NCBI GenBank assembly: GCA_015698045.1 | Contig: BLAL01000252.1 | Location: 62,001-126,000 of the forward strand | DNA: 64,000 nt | Source: Rhizophagus clarus | Taxonomy: Eukaryota; Glomeromycota; Glomeromycetes; Glomerales; Glomeraceae | Direction: 5' to 3' | Shown: positions 1 to 12,051 of the stretch, piece by piece | How positions within the stretch are numbered: position 1 is the stretch's first letter | How the letters are laid out: the number at the start of each line of letters is the position of its first letter | Program-made: the position numbers and the translations under genes | The notes under the pieces: generated by a model | Told to the model about the DNA's origin: nothing | Databases searched by the model: none | The model's input: only the letters and a program-made list of their open reading frames with translations

Positions 1-2735
1 TGTCATTAAAGCCATTGAGCCTGGAAAAAATCACAAAATGGCAATACCAATATAACAAGATAAAGATTAATGATATGCCATTTCATTCAAAGCATCTCAA
101 TACCCCAGGATGTGTAGCTATTGATGTCTAACCTTGCTTTATGAAATTATATTCTAAGGCCAAAAAGAGCAGTCTAGCGTTCTACCTAAACAAATGTGGG
201 CTCAAAAGTAAAATGGACATGCCTTTTCACCGCATGTTTAAGTATTATGGAAGGGCTTTGAGAGAAACTAATGCCACAACGGCTGAGCAGATGCATGAAG
301 TGGCCAAATACTGTATGATCGATGCTCTTAGCTGTCAGCGGTTAATGGTCAAACGTAATGTAATTAATGAGTACAGGGAGGTTGCAAATATAGCATTTAT
401 TTCATTATCAGATGCGCATTATTTTGCAATAGGGATGAAAGTGAGCAATCTTTTAAGTGTTAGTGTATGGTGGGAAAGGGTTTTAACCAGTACAATTTCA
501 GAACGAACGGAAACAGAATCATTCCCAGATGCCTACATCTTCCCACCAATAAAAGGACTTGAAAATAAACATCCTGTAACTGGCTTAGACTTTGGATCAT
601 TATATCTGAGTTTTATTATGATTTATAACCTCTCACCTGATAAAATCATTTTATCTTGAAAACATGCTGAGTTTCTGAGAGATAGTGGCAAAACGCTCCA
701 TGAAATTAATTTCAAATTCAATGGTATTGATGTTCTAGCATGATCTATAAGACATAATAACATTCCTGAAGAAAAGGTCTCTATGCTATTGTGCTGGAAT
801 ATTTGTCTGTTAAACAGGTTGAAATAAAAAAACATCTTGCTCCTGTGAAAGAAAAAAAGAAAGTCATAGAACTGGTAATAGGTTTAATGGATAAAGATTT
901 ATCACTATCAGAAGCTATCGAGCACATTTTAGCAAAATTGAAGGAGAAAAACCATGCCAGCCTTAACAAAAATCTATACCATTTTATTAATAAAGAAAAG
1001 CATGAATTCATGGCAGAATATGATTCAGTTTGTTTTGAATATTCTTGCTTAGATGCAGGACAAAATGCAATTAAGGTATATATGAACTCATTTTATGGTA
1101 CAGCTGGAAATAGTAAGTCCCTTTTCTTCTTGCGTGTACTTACTGGAGGCATCACATCTACTGGGCAGAGAAATATCAAACTTGTTGCAGATTTTGTTAA
1201 AAGCAAGGGTTTCCAAATAAAATATGGAGACACTGATTCCTTATATCTTGTCTGTCTAGAGAAATGTTTTCAGAAATGCGATGAGCTATATGACTATGGT
1301 AATGGGATTTCAAAAGATGAATATTGGTCTCAAATGGTGGAAATCTCTATGGGGGAAATAGAGAAACTTCGTGATGATGTCAATGACTTTCTCAAGGCAG
1401 ATAACAAATCTCTTTATCTTAAAATGGCATATGAATAAGTCTTATTCCTGGTAGTATTTATTGGAATAAAAAAATACTATAGTATTCCACATGAAAGCAA
1501 GCCGAACTTTAATAAAAAGCCTTTCATTCGGGGGTTGAGATTGTGAAATGAGGTCATTCTACTCTTTTCTGCAAAATAGGAAAGCATATTATGGATGAAT
1601 CTATGAGGCTGAAAAATAGTCGCACTATACATCAAATTATAAAGGATGTTCTTAGGGGATCTGCAAAGGATATTTCTCAGACAGATCTTAATGATTTAAT
1701 TAAAACTGCTGTCTGGAAATCAGACAAAGATAATAAGTCTGTCCAGCGCTTTATGTCACAAATGCGGGATAGACATACTCGTGAAGAAGCAGACGCCAAA
1801 CGGCTCATAAAAAGGGCCTAATACCTGGACCTTATCTTTATGAAATTCCAGAATCAGGCGAACGGTTTGAATTTATTGTAGTTGAGAATGATTTATCACA
1901 GAAGGTAGGTGATAAAATAGAGTACCCAGAAGTGGCCAGACAGCTTGGTAAAAAGATTGATATTAGTTATTATCTGAATAGTGTTGTCAGCCTCTGTGCA
2001 CATTTTATAAATTATGAAGATATATACCAATCATCATCTGAAGCTATGCTGGAAGCCTTAAAAAAGTTAAAAGATGCTAATAAAGCAAAACATAATGGAG
2101 TGAGTGGTAATGATAAAGCAGATGCTGGTGTAATGGATGAAGATGACCTGGACGAAGAGGATGAAAACAAAATAGATGAAGATGAGGTATTGAAAATAAG
2201 AGATGCCTTAGCTCAGAAATCAGCTGAAAAATGGGTTAGAGGGTATATCAAAGAGCTACATACTGGTCTGAAAAAAAATCATGCCATTATATCCCATCTG
2301 TGAAAAGAGGCTAATACTTATGCGAAAAATTTATTTAATAGCACATATGCTGATAAAATAGTAAAATACTCGGGAAATGATGTTTATTAGTCTTTCTACC
2401 TTAATGCACTAGATAAGCAAGAGGAATCCATTCGCTTAAAGCTAATAACATTACTCGCAGAAATTTCTAAGATTGATGTTGGCTATAGAGATAGAATATA
2501 TAAATTAGTTACCAAACCCGGTAAGCGCAAACCTAAAGCCATGACCTTAGAAAAATATATATTAGCATATATTCAAGAAAATGAATGTGCATTATTAGCT
2601 GATTTACAGAGCATATGGTACAAAATGGTTGGTCTAAAAACCACATGCTATTGGATGTTATCGAAGCTACAGGATGACAAAAAAGATAACTAGTTTGAAG
2701 CGGATATAGATGATATCATTGAACTATATTGCTAA
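1..2735 (+). pseudogene. Family-B DNA polymerase of a Polinton, C-terminal part, fossil
   Basis: This is the 3' half of a protein-primed family-B DNA polymerase, the enzyme that replicates Polintons. Visible parts in order are an exonuclease III-like motif (YCMID near 310-325), the polymerase A motif (DFGSLYLSF near 590-615), the B motif (KVYMNSFYG near 1072-1100) and the C motif (YGDTDS near 1222-1240), followed by a basic thumb-like region to about 2.3 kb and a tail to about 2.7 kb. The first part of the gene lies outside the window. The gene is broken, with several breaks. Family assignment is firm from the motifs; whether it belongs to the same insertion as the integrase is inferred from position. 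Confidence 0.85.
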
Positions 2736-2897
2736 GTATTCTTAGCCGAATTTGCCAGACCTCAGCTAAGAAACTTACAATATCATTTATAGTAGCATAT
2801 ATTTTTTTGTACAATAATACAGGCTAACTTCAATTCCTATAATTGATCTTCTAGCTTTCAATCTCAAGAGATCATCCTCTGATCATATAGCCTGCAT

Positions 2898-5800
2898 CAG
2901 GAAAAATTTTGGTCTGCAGATCTGCGCAATTCTGCGGAATTTAATTCTGCGCAGATCTGAAGACATGCCGATGCGCAGCACTGAAAAATTTCATGGATTT
3001 CTGCACAGATCTGCAAGCACAAAAAAACTTGCGAAATTTTTCAAAAATAAATCTGCGAAATTTTTCAAAAACACTAATACAAATTTACAATTAGGCAGTG
3101 TTTTAACTTTAATATTAACTAATATTAATTTATTAATTAAAGATATTTACAAATTTAAAAGTACATATATTAAACTATCCTATTTGCTAACTAAATGCAC
3201 TAATTAAAAAGTCCCCTTTTCTTTTCTTTACTGACGTTCAAATTATGTTGTTGTTAATGGTTTGGACATTGTTCCAGTTGGTTCGATTCTAACAAACAAC
3301 TTTTAATTTTTTTGATCCAACAAAACGCGTTAAAACGTGAAAATATTATCGCTCCTAAAGAAAACTGTAGACCTACAATAAAAGAAAAGCGAAATATTAG
3401 CTGACTTTTCATTTCAATAAAAAAAATGAAATAATTTCAAAGATAAATACCTTCAAAATCTTCGTCCAGAAGCTGTAAACCTATAAGAAACAAATAATGA
3501 AATGTTAGCAAATGTTTTATTAAGAAATTTCAAAAAAATAGTAAAAGGAACTTCGTAGAGCACCTTCGAAGTTTCATAACGTTCCAGAAAGCCCCAGACC
3601 TATAAAAATAAGCGTTAATAAAATGTCTCATTAAAAAGGAAATTAAACAAATTTCGAAGTTCTACCTTCGAAATTTCTTCTAGGAATCCAACCGCAGACC
3701 TACAAAAGAAAGAATAAGAAAATAAATAACGTTAGTAAACGTTTATTGAATAAAAAAACCCAAAAATTAAAGGTACCTTTGAAAGATGTACAGTATTTCA
3801 GCGTCCAGGATCTAAAAGAAAGAAAAAATCAAACGTTAGTAATGTTTGTTATAATAGAAGTAAAAAGAAATTTGAAAGTGATGAATTACCTTTGAATGGA
3901 GTCTGGACTTCGTCTGGACCTAAAAAAATAAAAAACATCAAACGTTAGCAACGTTCGTTAAACAAAAAAATTAAATTTTTTTTGAATGTCATACCTTCAA
4001 AATAGTCTTCGAAAATGGTTACTAGATCTAAAAAAGAAAAAATGGACGTTAATAAACATTCATTAACATTCGTTAAATAAAAATAAAAAAAATAAATCGA
4101 AGGCCTTACCTTCGAATAGAGTTCAGTCTTCGAAATGGAACGTCTAGATCTAAAAAAAGAAAGAAAACAAACATTAGTTAACGTTCGTTGAAATTAAAGT
4201 AAAAAAAATGTTTTTTTTACTTAATAGTCTGCCTCGAAATGGAGTTCCAGACCTAAAAAAAGGGATAAAGCGATATGTTACTAACGTTTCACTAAAATAT
4301 AAAAAAAATGATTTTTTTTTACTTAAAGTGGTTTGTCTCAAATGGAGTTCTGGACCTAAAAAAAAGAAGAAAAGTGAAATGTTACTAACGTTTCACTAAA
4401 ATATAAAAAAAATGAATTTTTTTTTTACTCTTAAAGTAGTCCGCCTCGAAATGGAGTTTTGGGACCTAAAAAAAAGGAAAAAAAGTGAAACGTTACTAAT
4501 GTTTCGCTAAAATACAAAAAAAAAATGATTTTTTTTTTACTTAAAGTGGTTCGCCTCGAATAAAATTCCAGACCTAAAAAAAGAAGAAAAGTGAAACGTT
4601 ACTAACGTTTTAAAAAAAGAATTTTTTTTTTACTCTTAAAGTGGTCTGCCTCGAAATGGAGTTCTGGGACCTAAAAAAAGAAAAAAAAGTGAAACGTTAC
4701 TAATGTTTCACTAAAATACAAAAAAAACTTATTTTTTTTTTTTTACTTGAAGTGGTCTGCCTTGAAATGGAGTTCTGGACCTAAAAAAAAAAGAAATCGA
4801 ACGTTAGTTAATGTTCGTTAAATTAAATCAATAAAAAAATCTGGAGCTGTACTTTGGCTTCCTGATTCCAAAAAAAATTAAAAATAACAAAAAAAAGTCC
4901 AGAGCTGTACTTTGGCTTCTGGATCTAAAAAAATATAAAAATCGAACGTTTATAACGTTCGTTAAATAAATTAATATACTTGAAGGCTTTAACCTTCAAA
5001 ATGGAGAGTCAGAGCCATTCTTCAGTGTCAAGGACCTCTAACCTTTGAAATGGAGAGTCCAGAACTGTTCTTCAGCGTCAAGGATCTCTACCCTTCGAAG
5101 TGGAGAGTCCAGGGCTGTTCTTTAACATCCAGGACCTCTAACCTTCGAAATAGAGTCTGGAAAGGGCTTTGGGCTCATCCAAAACTTAAAAAAGAAGCTA
5201 CAAAAAAAAAAATTTTTAAAATAGCTTTGCAAGATAGATCTTGTCATTTTTGTCTGTAAAACTTTGAAATTTGAAAACTTCTTAATTTCTCGTTCATCCT
5301 GCACTTTAAAACCATAAGTAAAAAATTTTTGTTTGAATCCAGAACTTATACCTTTGGCATTCTGTCAAACATTGGAAAACTTGTCTTAAAGACTTCGAAC
5401 CTTATAAAGAAACAGTATTTTTTATTTTTTTTTAAAAAAAAATTATTCTTAAAGTCCGATTATCTGACAAGCTTCAAAGCTTAAAAAAGAATCCATTAAA
5501 AATTTATTTTTTTTTCTTTGGTATCTTTAAACAAATTAATTTTTTTAAGGCGTTAAAAAATTATTTCTTTAAAAGAATTATTTCTTTAAAAGTGTTATAA
5601 AATTATTTCTTTAAAGTGATAGAAAAAAATTGTTTCTTTAAAAAAGTTTAAAAAATTAGTGATATAAAGTTTATCAAAATAAATATGCAAAGTTTATCAA
5701 ATTAAAGAAGAAAATTGTGAAAATCTTTAAAGATTTTTGTACAAAGTATTTTTAAAAATCTGCAATTTTGAAGATTATCACAAATTTTTCATAAAAATCT

Positions 5801-5925
5801 TTGAAAAAATAAAAAAAATAATTTCTGCAGTATTGCGCAGATTCTTAACAAAATTGCATTAAAAAAATGCGGCAATCTACTAAAATTGCAGATCACTGCA
5901 GATCTGAACTGATATAACTTTCCTG
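2898..5925. mobile_element. TIR-like element carrying mini-exon array A1
   Basis: The left end begins CAGGAAAAAT and the right end, read on the other strand, begins CAGGAAAGTT. Both continue into ATCTGC-rich subterminal sequence (copies of TGCAGATCTG). The core is the tandem array described separately. Flanks are ATATAGCC on the left (five bases outside the CAGG) and ATATGGCC on the right, which could be an imperfect duplication but is not cleanly placed. It looks like a non-autonomous class II element inserted next to the polymerase gene; no transposase is seen. The ends are much less certain than those of the hAT elements in this window. Confidence 0.45.
3355..5165 (-). repeat. Tandem mini-exon array A1 (minus strand)
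   Basis: About fifteen units of 80-120 bases. On the minus strand each unit has a T-rich tract ending in AG, then 30-40 bases of less biased sequence, then a GTA-type donor. Clear exon-like blocks are 3995-4027, 3890-3919, 3777-3811, 3666-3699, 3564-3599, 3451-3480 and a last block 3372-3355. Donors read AAG/GTATGA, AAG/GTAATT, AAG/GTACCT, AAG/GTAGAA, AAG/GTGCTC and AAG/GTATTT. The five blocks from 3919 down to 3451 plus the last block stay in one frame across the junctions (lengths 30, 35, 34, 36, 30) and end at a TAG at 3357-3355. Peptides such as GFLEEISK and GFLERYETSK recur. Spacers carry AACGTTAGTAACGTT-like palindromes. Units beyond 4.2 kb are more alike, more degenerate and less clearly coding. 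Confidence 0.6.
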
Positions 5926-6198
5926 ATATGGCCTCAAATATGTCCAGAGATGATCATTAGTATTTTTCGTATATAATAATTTGGCAAAACCGTGATCAGC
6001 CAAAAAATCTACATATTTTAAAGATAAGCTTTATTGATATAATGGCTGAACTATGTGACCAAGTTTCCCAATATATAGGCTTCGAACCAAATAAAATTCG
6101 CCTTCTGATCACAGAAGAGGATAGGTGGCTATTTAGTAAGATAATAGCAGATCAGGAAGGAATGGCAGATATCGTAATGGATGACTATCAATTTTAAT

Positions 6199-9100
6199 CA
6201 GTGTTAGACTATGACTTAAAATGACCATTATGACTTAATGACTAGTCATAGATCATTGGTCATTCTAATATTTTGTAAAGTCATATGACTTCGATCATAC
6301 AATTAAATTGAAAATATTTTATTTATAACAAAAAAAATTCAATATATTACAAAATTTTAAGAAAAAATAAAAATCTTTAATATGCATTGGTAAATATTTC
6401 ATCTGAACCTAAAAATGAGGGAGATTCTAAAGAAGGTTCAAATAAAGTACTTAAATTCCATTTAGCTGTTTTATCATCAGCAGGATGCACATTCCGACCT
6501 GCCAAATTAAAATCAGAATTCTATTCTGATAATAAAAAAGCTTCATCTTCACTATTTTCAAATCTGTTTTCCAAACTTCCCAATTCTATCCATTCTTCAA
6601 TCAACTGACTCCATTTTTGTTCTTCACTTTGAATGGTTAATTCTTCTCCATTATCATTATTATTATTTATATTTTCATAGTTTTCTTCATTTTCATCATC
6701 ACTTAATTGAATACATTCTTCTTCAATTAATTCAGGTCCTTCATTTTTATCACCATCATCGGGATTAATTGGTGTAGCTATATGAAGATGTTGTATTTCT
6801 CGTCTAACATCTTTGATTTTACGAGCAAATAAAATATCACTTCGAATTTGACTCATAGCCAAAACTTTTTTTTGCTGTATATAAAAAATAAATAAAGTCC
6901 AAATTAGTTTAAAATTCATTTATATCATGTTTTATAAAAACTGCAATATAGTAATTAAAATAAAATGTTACATCCAAACAATTTCTCCGATTAGTATGTA
7001 AATAGCCCATACTTGACCATAACCGTTTTACTAAAGCAGAATTGACGCAAATACCATGAATACGAATTGCAACGTGAGCTAATTCTGGACCTATACCAAT
7101 TGTGGAATCCCAAAAATTTACCAAATTATTATGAAATTGATTAAATGAATCCATATTATATGGATCTTCAGCTCTCTTATATTTAACTAATTCACGTAAA
7201 ATTGATACAGATTTAGATCCAAACCATGATTCATAATAATACTTTAACCATTGCCCAATGTGAGTCCAAATAATATTTGGAGTTGATGAACGGAATTTTT
7301 GTAATTTGTGAGATGGATGGAGCGCAAAAGAAAGAATTAAAAGTGGCTGCTCCCACTTTTTCCACTGAGATTCCATCCTTGCTATCATTTTTGAACTAAA
7401 TTTAAGATTATGATGATTGCCCAAAATTTTTGTAGTATAAGCGAAGCAGTGTAACACTTTATAAAGCCGTGCAGTATCTTTTTGCAATTTATTAAGAAAT
7501 CCACAAAGTGGATATAAGAGGTTTTGCAATTCAAATAGCACAGCCCAAAATTCTGAATCATTGATAATATCAGCAATATCATTAGGAAGTTTCCAGTTAC
7601 CATTTCGATCAGTTGATTTTTTATCTGCTGGTATACTTGGAATACCATTATTTCTTGTTATATTTATTCGTTTATCATTGAATTTTGCTGAAAGAAACTA
7701 TTAAATTATGAAAAGTAATTAATTTCAATATTATTTTTTATTAAAAAAAAAATTATTATTTGAAATATACCTTAAGCGCGGACTTTGATTTCAAAATAGA
7801 ATGAAAGCAAAAATAATATGAGTTCCATCTGGTATCTCCAGGTGTGATTAATACAACTGTTTTTTGATATATACGTTTCTGTTCATCTCTAAGGTTTCCA
7901 GTAAAAAATGTTGAATTATGAAAAAAACTAACAATTCGTATCACCTCTTTAGAAATTCTTTGATATAACTCAGATTCCTTGAATATTTCCCCAAAAATTA
8001 AATTCATCTGATAAGCCATACATGGTAAAAAGATTTTAGATGGATATTTTCTTCGTAATTGACGCCTAATATTAAAATAATATGTAAATATTAATTAAAT
8101 TTAAAAGAATAAATATTATAATAAATATATAATTTACCGAGCAGCAGCATATTCTCCTGCTGAATCTGAAATAAAAGCCTTAATATTGATATGCCCTTCA
8201 TTAGCATCAGCCATTAATTTTTCGATATGCCTAATAACATCTTCTGTTTTAGATCTTTCAGCACTTATATCATATGCGCTCCAAATTAGTAGTTAAAAAT
8301 ACTACTCCTCATATGTGCTCTTGTTTCACATTCGTCCAACCATCAAATGTAGCAGTTACACCATCCTGATCACTTTTAGCAATTTTAATTATATTTTCAT
8401 GTAATGTTTCGGAGCATTTAGTTAGAACCTTCCCACTTATAGCTTTTCATTTTGGTAATATAATTCCAGGCGCAAGAAATTGAAAAATGGCAATAGTTTC
8501 TTCATTTTCAACAAATGTAAAAGATAAGCCATTTGATACAATTAGACGAAGTAACATTATCTCAAAAAATGAATAATTATTTGTTGATAATAATCGACGG
8601 TAAAAATTGGTTATTGATAATTGATTTGAAAAAGAAGAGAATTGTGTTATAGATGAAGAAGCTGTTGAAAGTCTTCGCTGTTTAGAAATATTATTTTCTT
8701 CTATAATATTAAATTAATTAATCAACAAGAATATATAAAATCAAGCATATAAATAAAGTTTTATATACCATCGCTATCATCATCACTTGATTTTTTACGT
8801 TTTTTTTTATCCTCTGGTACTGATAAAGCTAAAATCTTTTGTACTTCTTCATCATTTACATATTCACGAAAATTTGGACATTTTGCTAAATGATTATGAC
8901 AAAGGCGTGCTCGATTTACAGTAAAACATTCAGGTTTAGTTTGAGCCACTCCTATACCACCGTGCTTAGTTATACAATAATTACATATGGCTAAAGCATT
9001 TGAGGAATTATTGTGATTTTTTATTAATACAAAAAAAGGTCAAAAATTATGTTGTTGCCTTGTCATTTTTAAGGAAATTAATGAAAATATGAGACGCGAT

Positions 9101-9345
9101 GTAATATTTAAAACTGAAAGTACGATTTAAAAGTAAAACGCGATCAATGTATTTAATATGTATTACAAGATTTTATTGGTAAGGTCATATGACTAATGAC
9201 CAATACTTTATAATCGTTGGTCATATTGGTCATATGATTAGAGGTCATATTGATATGACCAAATGCCATTTGACCACCGGTCATTTGTACATATGACCGC
9301 GGTCATATAAAAATTTCTATATGACCTGGTCATTGTCCATCACTG
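6199..9345 (-). mobile_element. hAT transposon hAT-1 inserted in the Polinton-like element
   Basis: Terminal inverted repeats are CAGTGTTAGACTATGAC on the left and, on the other strand, CAGTGATGGACAATGAC on the right. The flanking 8 bases are ATTTTAAT (6191-6198) and ATTTTTAT (9346-9353), an 8-base target duplication with one mismatch, as expected for hAT. Subterminal sequence on both sides is packed with GGTCATATGACC-like words, likely transposase binding sites. The transposase gene runs on the minus strand. The element is 3147 bases long. Confidence 0.9.
6521..9066 (-). pseudogene. hAT transposase (hAT-1), multi-exon, degraded
   Basis: The minus-strand gene starts near the ATG at 9066 and encodes a BED-type zinc finger (ICNYC ... 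LCHNHLAKCPNF, 9000-8870), the catalytic region with the segment TPGDTRWNSYYF, and a C-terminal dimerisation region with the segment HVAIRIHGICVNSALVKRLW and a Glu/Asp/Asn-rich acidic tail. Predicted introns lie near 8704-8768, 8070-8136, 7691-7772 and 6876-6920. The BED exon carries an in-frame TGA near 9040 and the middle exons need a frame change near 7540-7650, so this copy is probably dead. The family call is firm from the domain order and the terminal repeats. Confidence 0.8.
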
Positions 9346-9594
9346 ATTTTTATTACAGCATGAACATAATGGTAAGGGTGGTGACCTGATCCATATTGGC
9401 TGGTTATTAGCATGTACAATGGCCCAAGCTAAAAAAGTCTTAATAAATCCGCTTAGAGATTTACCAGAAAAGGTATTAGCTTATACCAAGAAAAGATTCA
9501 GAGAAGTTCCACTTGCGTCAGTACTTATACGGTAGTCAATTAGGATTGAAAATAATAATGATCAGATCTGGCTAAGAGGTCCTTTACATGGTTC

Positions 9595-9975
9595 CTATTT
9601 ATATTTTTTCATGGGTAGAGTATCAGTCATTTTTTTATTTCCAGTCTCTGATCGTACAGCCAGGCTTTGGAAATGCCAATCTTTAACCTGAATATATTGC
9701 TCAGCTTTTTCCTGTGTATTCCGTAACTTTTTCACAATAATAAACCATATAATTGCGATCAGGAGAAAAACTATTATTGAAATGGGGAGTATATATGGCA
9801 AAAATTTATCAAAACCAGTTTTCGAATCCATGCTACTCTTCTCCTGCAAAGCAGTATCTGAGGTGCTTATAAGTGAAGAAGCGCCAGAGGGTCTCAAAGA
9901 GATTGAGTCTTCCAGCCCACCATGTTTTTCGCCATGCAAAGCACCTATCAGCCCACTTTTTACATGCGAATCTGA
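9595..9975 (-). CDS. Predicted single-pass membrane protein, unknown
   Basis: The frame contains one strong hydrophobic segment (FLPYILPISIIVFLLIAIIW, about 9730-9810) followed by a basic stretch KKLRNTQEK, which would place the short C-terminal tail in the cytosol. The N-terminal part is Ser-rich and polar. No clear ATG begins this stretch; it lies immediately downstream of the coiled-coil frame at 9976-10245 on the same strand. It sits within the Polinton-like element, so it may be one of its accessory genes. I do not recognise the family. Confidence 0.45.
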   Translation of the reverse strand, partial: SDSHVKSGLIGALHGEKHGGLEDSISLRPSGASSLISTSDTALQEKSSMDSKTGFDKFLPYILPISIIVFLLIAIIWFIIVKKLRNTQEKAEQYIQVKDWHFQSLAVRSETGNKKMTDTLPMKKYK

Positions 9976-10245
9976 CTAATTAAAGTATTCTGGGGCCAAT
10001 AGATTAATCACAGACTGAAGCGATTTTACTTCCTCTGATTTTGCAAAATTATCAGCTTTAGCTTTGGCAAGAGATATTTCTGTACAAGTATTCTGAGAGA
10101 CGAGCTTGGAGTTTTCAACCTTCAACTGCCTATTCTCATCATTAAGATTTATATATTCGCTCTGCAACTTAGCATTATAACCTTGAATTTTGGATGAGTC
10201 TTGCAAGATGTGGTATATCTCTTTTTCAAGATCATATGTTCCCAT
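9976..10245 (-). CDS. Coiled-coil protein, unknown
   Basis: The 89-residue frame starts MGTYDLEKEIYHILQD at a clear ATG. It is a continuous predicted coiled coil with Leu/Ile heptads and repeated Lys-Leu-Glu-Asn motifs (NDENRQLKVENSKL). It abuts the membrane-protein frame on the same strand. Similar Glu/Leu-rich coiled-coil genes recur at 13.8, 17.7 and 37.1 kb. Role unknown. Confidence 0.5.
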   Translation of the reverse strand: MGTYDLEKEIYHILQDSSKIQGYNAKLQSEYINLNDENRQLKVENSKLVSQNTCTEISLAKAKADNFAKSEEVKSLQSVINLLAPEYFN

Positions 10246-10526
10246 TTATTTACATTGGCCATAAACTGTAAAAAACACTTTTCATACTTTTTGTTAGAGA
10301 ACAATTATGATAAATATAGAATGAATAGAAAGGATATCGATCATTTTTTATTATTATTTAGTTAGCATATTAGAATGTATTCTACCTATCTAAAGCAATA
10401 AAATATACTCTCTAGCGTTCTCTCTCATCCTAAAACCATAAATATTGAATTCTAATATTTATTATTCATCTAAAACGATAAATATTAATGCCTAATATTT
10501 TTTATGCATCTAAAGCATTGTCTAAA

Positions 10527-11035
10527 AATATCGGAGGAGTATATCTACCTCAATTTTGAAAATTCATTATCGGCGAAGTGCCACAGTCTTGACTTCTGAG
10601 CAGATTGAAGAAATTAGACATTTAAAAAATAAAGTTTCAGTATATATAATAGTAAAGGAGTACCACATTAATAAAGATCATGTTCATAATATATGGAATG
10701 GTTGTGAACGTTTTCAGCAAAATGGAAACCACTTTTTCGAAGAACTTAGGAAGGTACAATCCAACTCATCAGTCCCTCCTTCAGAGAATAATCATCTAAT
10801 TTCAGGACCTTTAGATTCATTTCGTGAGTCTATTGAGATGAATGCGCAAGAAAAGCAAAAAAAGAAAAAGAAACTACCAAAGCAATCACCTCAGGACCAG
10901 CCCAAATCCATTCGAAGTTCTGATTTACCTGAGATTTTGACTGGGGGTCTTTATCAAAACTCTATCCTAGATATCTCGCATGATATTGACTTCAATCAAA
11001 AAGGATCGTATAGAGTTAGAGAAAGCTATACGTGA
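10527..11035 (+). CDS. Helix-turn-helix protein, unknown, no clear ATG
   Basis: The open frame contains LTSEQIEEIRHLKNKVSVYI followed by a second helix and the recognition-helix-like NKDHVHNIWNG, the pattern of a homeodomain-like helix-turn-helix. The centre is Ser/Gln/Pro-rich and there is a poly-Lys run (QKKKKKLPKQ). No ATG opens the frame before the helix-turn-helix, so the first exon is missing or the gene is a fragment. It probably binds DNA. Position inside the Polinton-like element suggests an accessory regulator, but that is inference. Confidence 0.45.
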
Positions 11036-11447
11036 ATCAGAAAAGCTCCTAGATCTCAACTGACCCTTTCATTATGTTCAGACAAAAAATGCTTTGCAAG
11101 GGTCTTACTGAGACCATGTTTGCATGGAAAATAATCTAGTTAGCAAGAAGATAAGAATCGCAGATTTTTATTAATTTTAATTAATCTAGCTTTGGAGATG
11201 AGAGTATCATATAGCATTTTTTCAAGCATCTCAGCCAAAAGGCGCTTTGCATAACTCACTTTTTTTTTAATATGTTCTCCTTACTTGAGTCTTGCAAATC
11301 CTATGAAATGCAGTTTGGAGTTAACAGATCATCACATTTGAAAGTAGTGGTCGCATAATTCACCTCAAGCTTGTTCTTGACCTTATGCATAGTGATCAGA
11401 ATAATATAATCTTTTTCATTGAAAGGAATTTTTAGCTCTTCTGTGCT
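11036..11447. other. Intergenic stretch without visible gene
   Basis: About 410 bases between the helix-turn-helix frame and the retropepsin-like part. I see no open frame of note, no repeat and no RNA gene. Confidence 0.5.
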
Positions 11448-11915
11448 TCAGTCTATAGCGCATCCATATTTCTTTATGAGTTTGTTAGAAAATATTAGGG
11501 TTGACTTGCGATATCTCATAATGATAAAATCTTCAATAATGGTAAGTCTGAGAGCTAGAGTAATGGGTAGGTTGCAGACAACCCCAATAGATTCAATCAG
11601 AACAGTAGAGATGCCTTTGAGATCATGTATTTCAGATTTATCGATTTTAGCTCCAATACATTCAACAATATTCTCCGTTATAATGGAAGGCTCTGTTCCA
11701 GAGTCTAGAGTTATGGCTGGAATCTTTAAGCATTTGATTTTACACTTCACAGTAGCAACATTCGTTTCTGGCTCCTTCTTCTGAACGAAATAGATTTCCA
11801 TAGGATCGTCTAAAGACTCTTCCTCTAAACTGGACTCATCTGAATCTTTGGTAGATGACAAGACATCATTTTGAGATACTATCTTCTCCTGTATGGGCAC
11901 TATCTGTTTGGGCAC
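11448..11915 (-). pseudogene. Retropepsin-like aspartic protease part, fossil
   Basis: The frame contains the retroviral-type aspartic protease motif AITLDSGTEPSIITENIV with the hydrophobic residues expected before the catalytic Asp, and a downstream beta-rich stretch (ESIGVVCNLPITLALRLTI) with spacing typical of retropepsins. An acidic Ser/Glu-rich linker precedes it. It follows the CCHC part on the same strand, so order on the minus strand is Gag, CCHC, protease. No reverse transcriptase or RNase H is seen next to it. The piece is part of a fossil and is broken. Confidence 0.7.
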
Positions 11916-12051
11916 AATGAGACTGGAATTTTGGAAAAAATGTGGAGGAAAATTAGTTAATGCTCACTATGAAGGACTTTACAAATAGTATCCTCTAGTG
12001 GTATTTTAGACGTCTCTTTAGAGGACGATTTCTTGGAGCTAGACTTCTACT

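Larger units (their letters stand above)
6042..9535 (+). pseudogene. Short unknown gene cut by hAT-1
   Basis: An ATG at 6042 opens a frame (MAELCDQVSQYIGFEPNK...) that runs to the left edge of hAT-1. Beyond the right edge of that hAT another open stretch contains the segment GWLLACTMAQAKKVL and ends near 9535. The hAT insertion separates the two stretches. Composition and position suggest a small gene of the Polinton-like element, but I do not recognise the product. No function is proposed. Confidence 0.4.

Noticed and set aside
3247-3300. tRNA-like 3' half (GTTGGTTCGATTCTAAC T-arm)
   Set aside because: A T-arm and part of an acceptor stem can be drawn, but there is no room for D- and anticodon arms and the 5' acceptor strand does not match.
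3700-4720. AACGTTAGTAACGTT palindromes as independent regulatory sites
   Set aside because: They recur at one place per unit and overlap branch-point-like TACTAAC words, so the splice reading explains them better.
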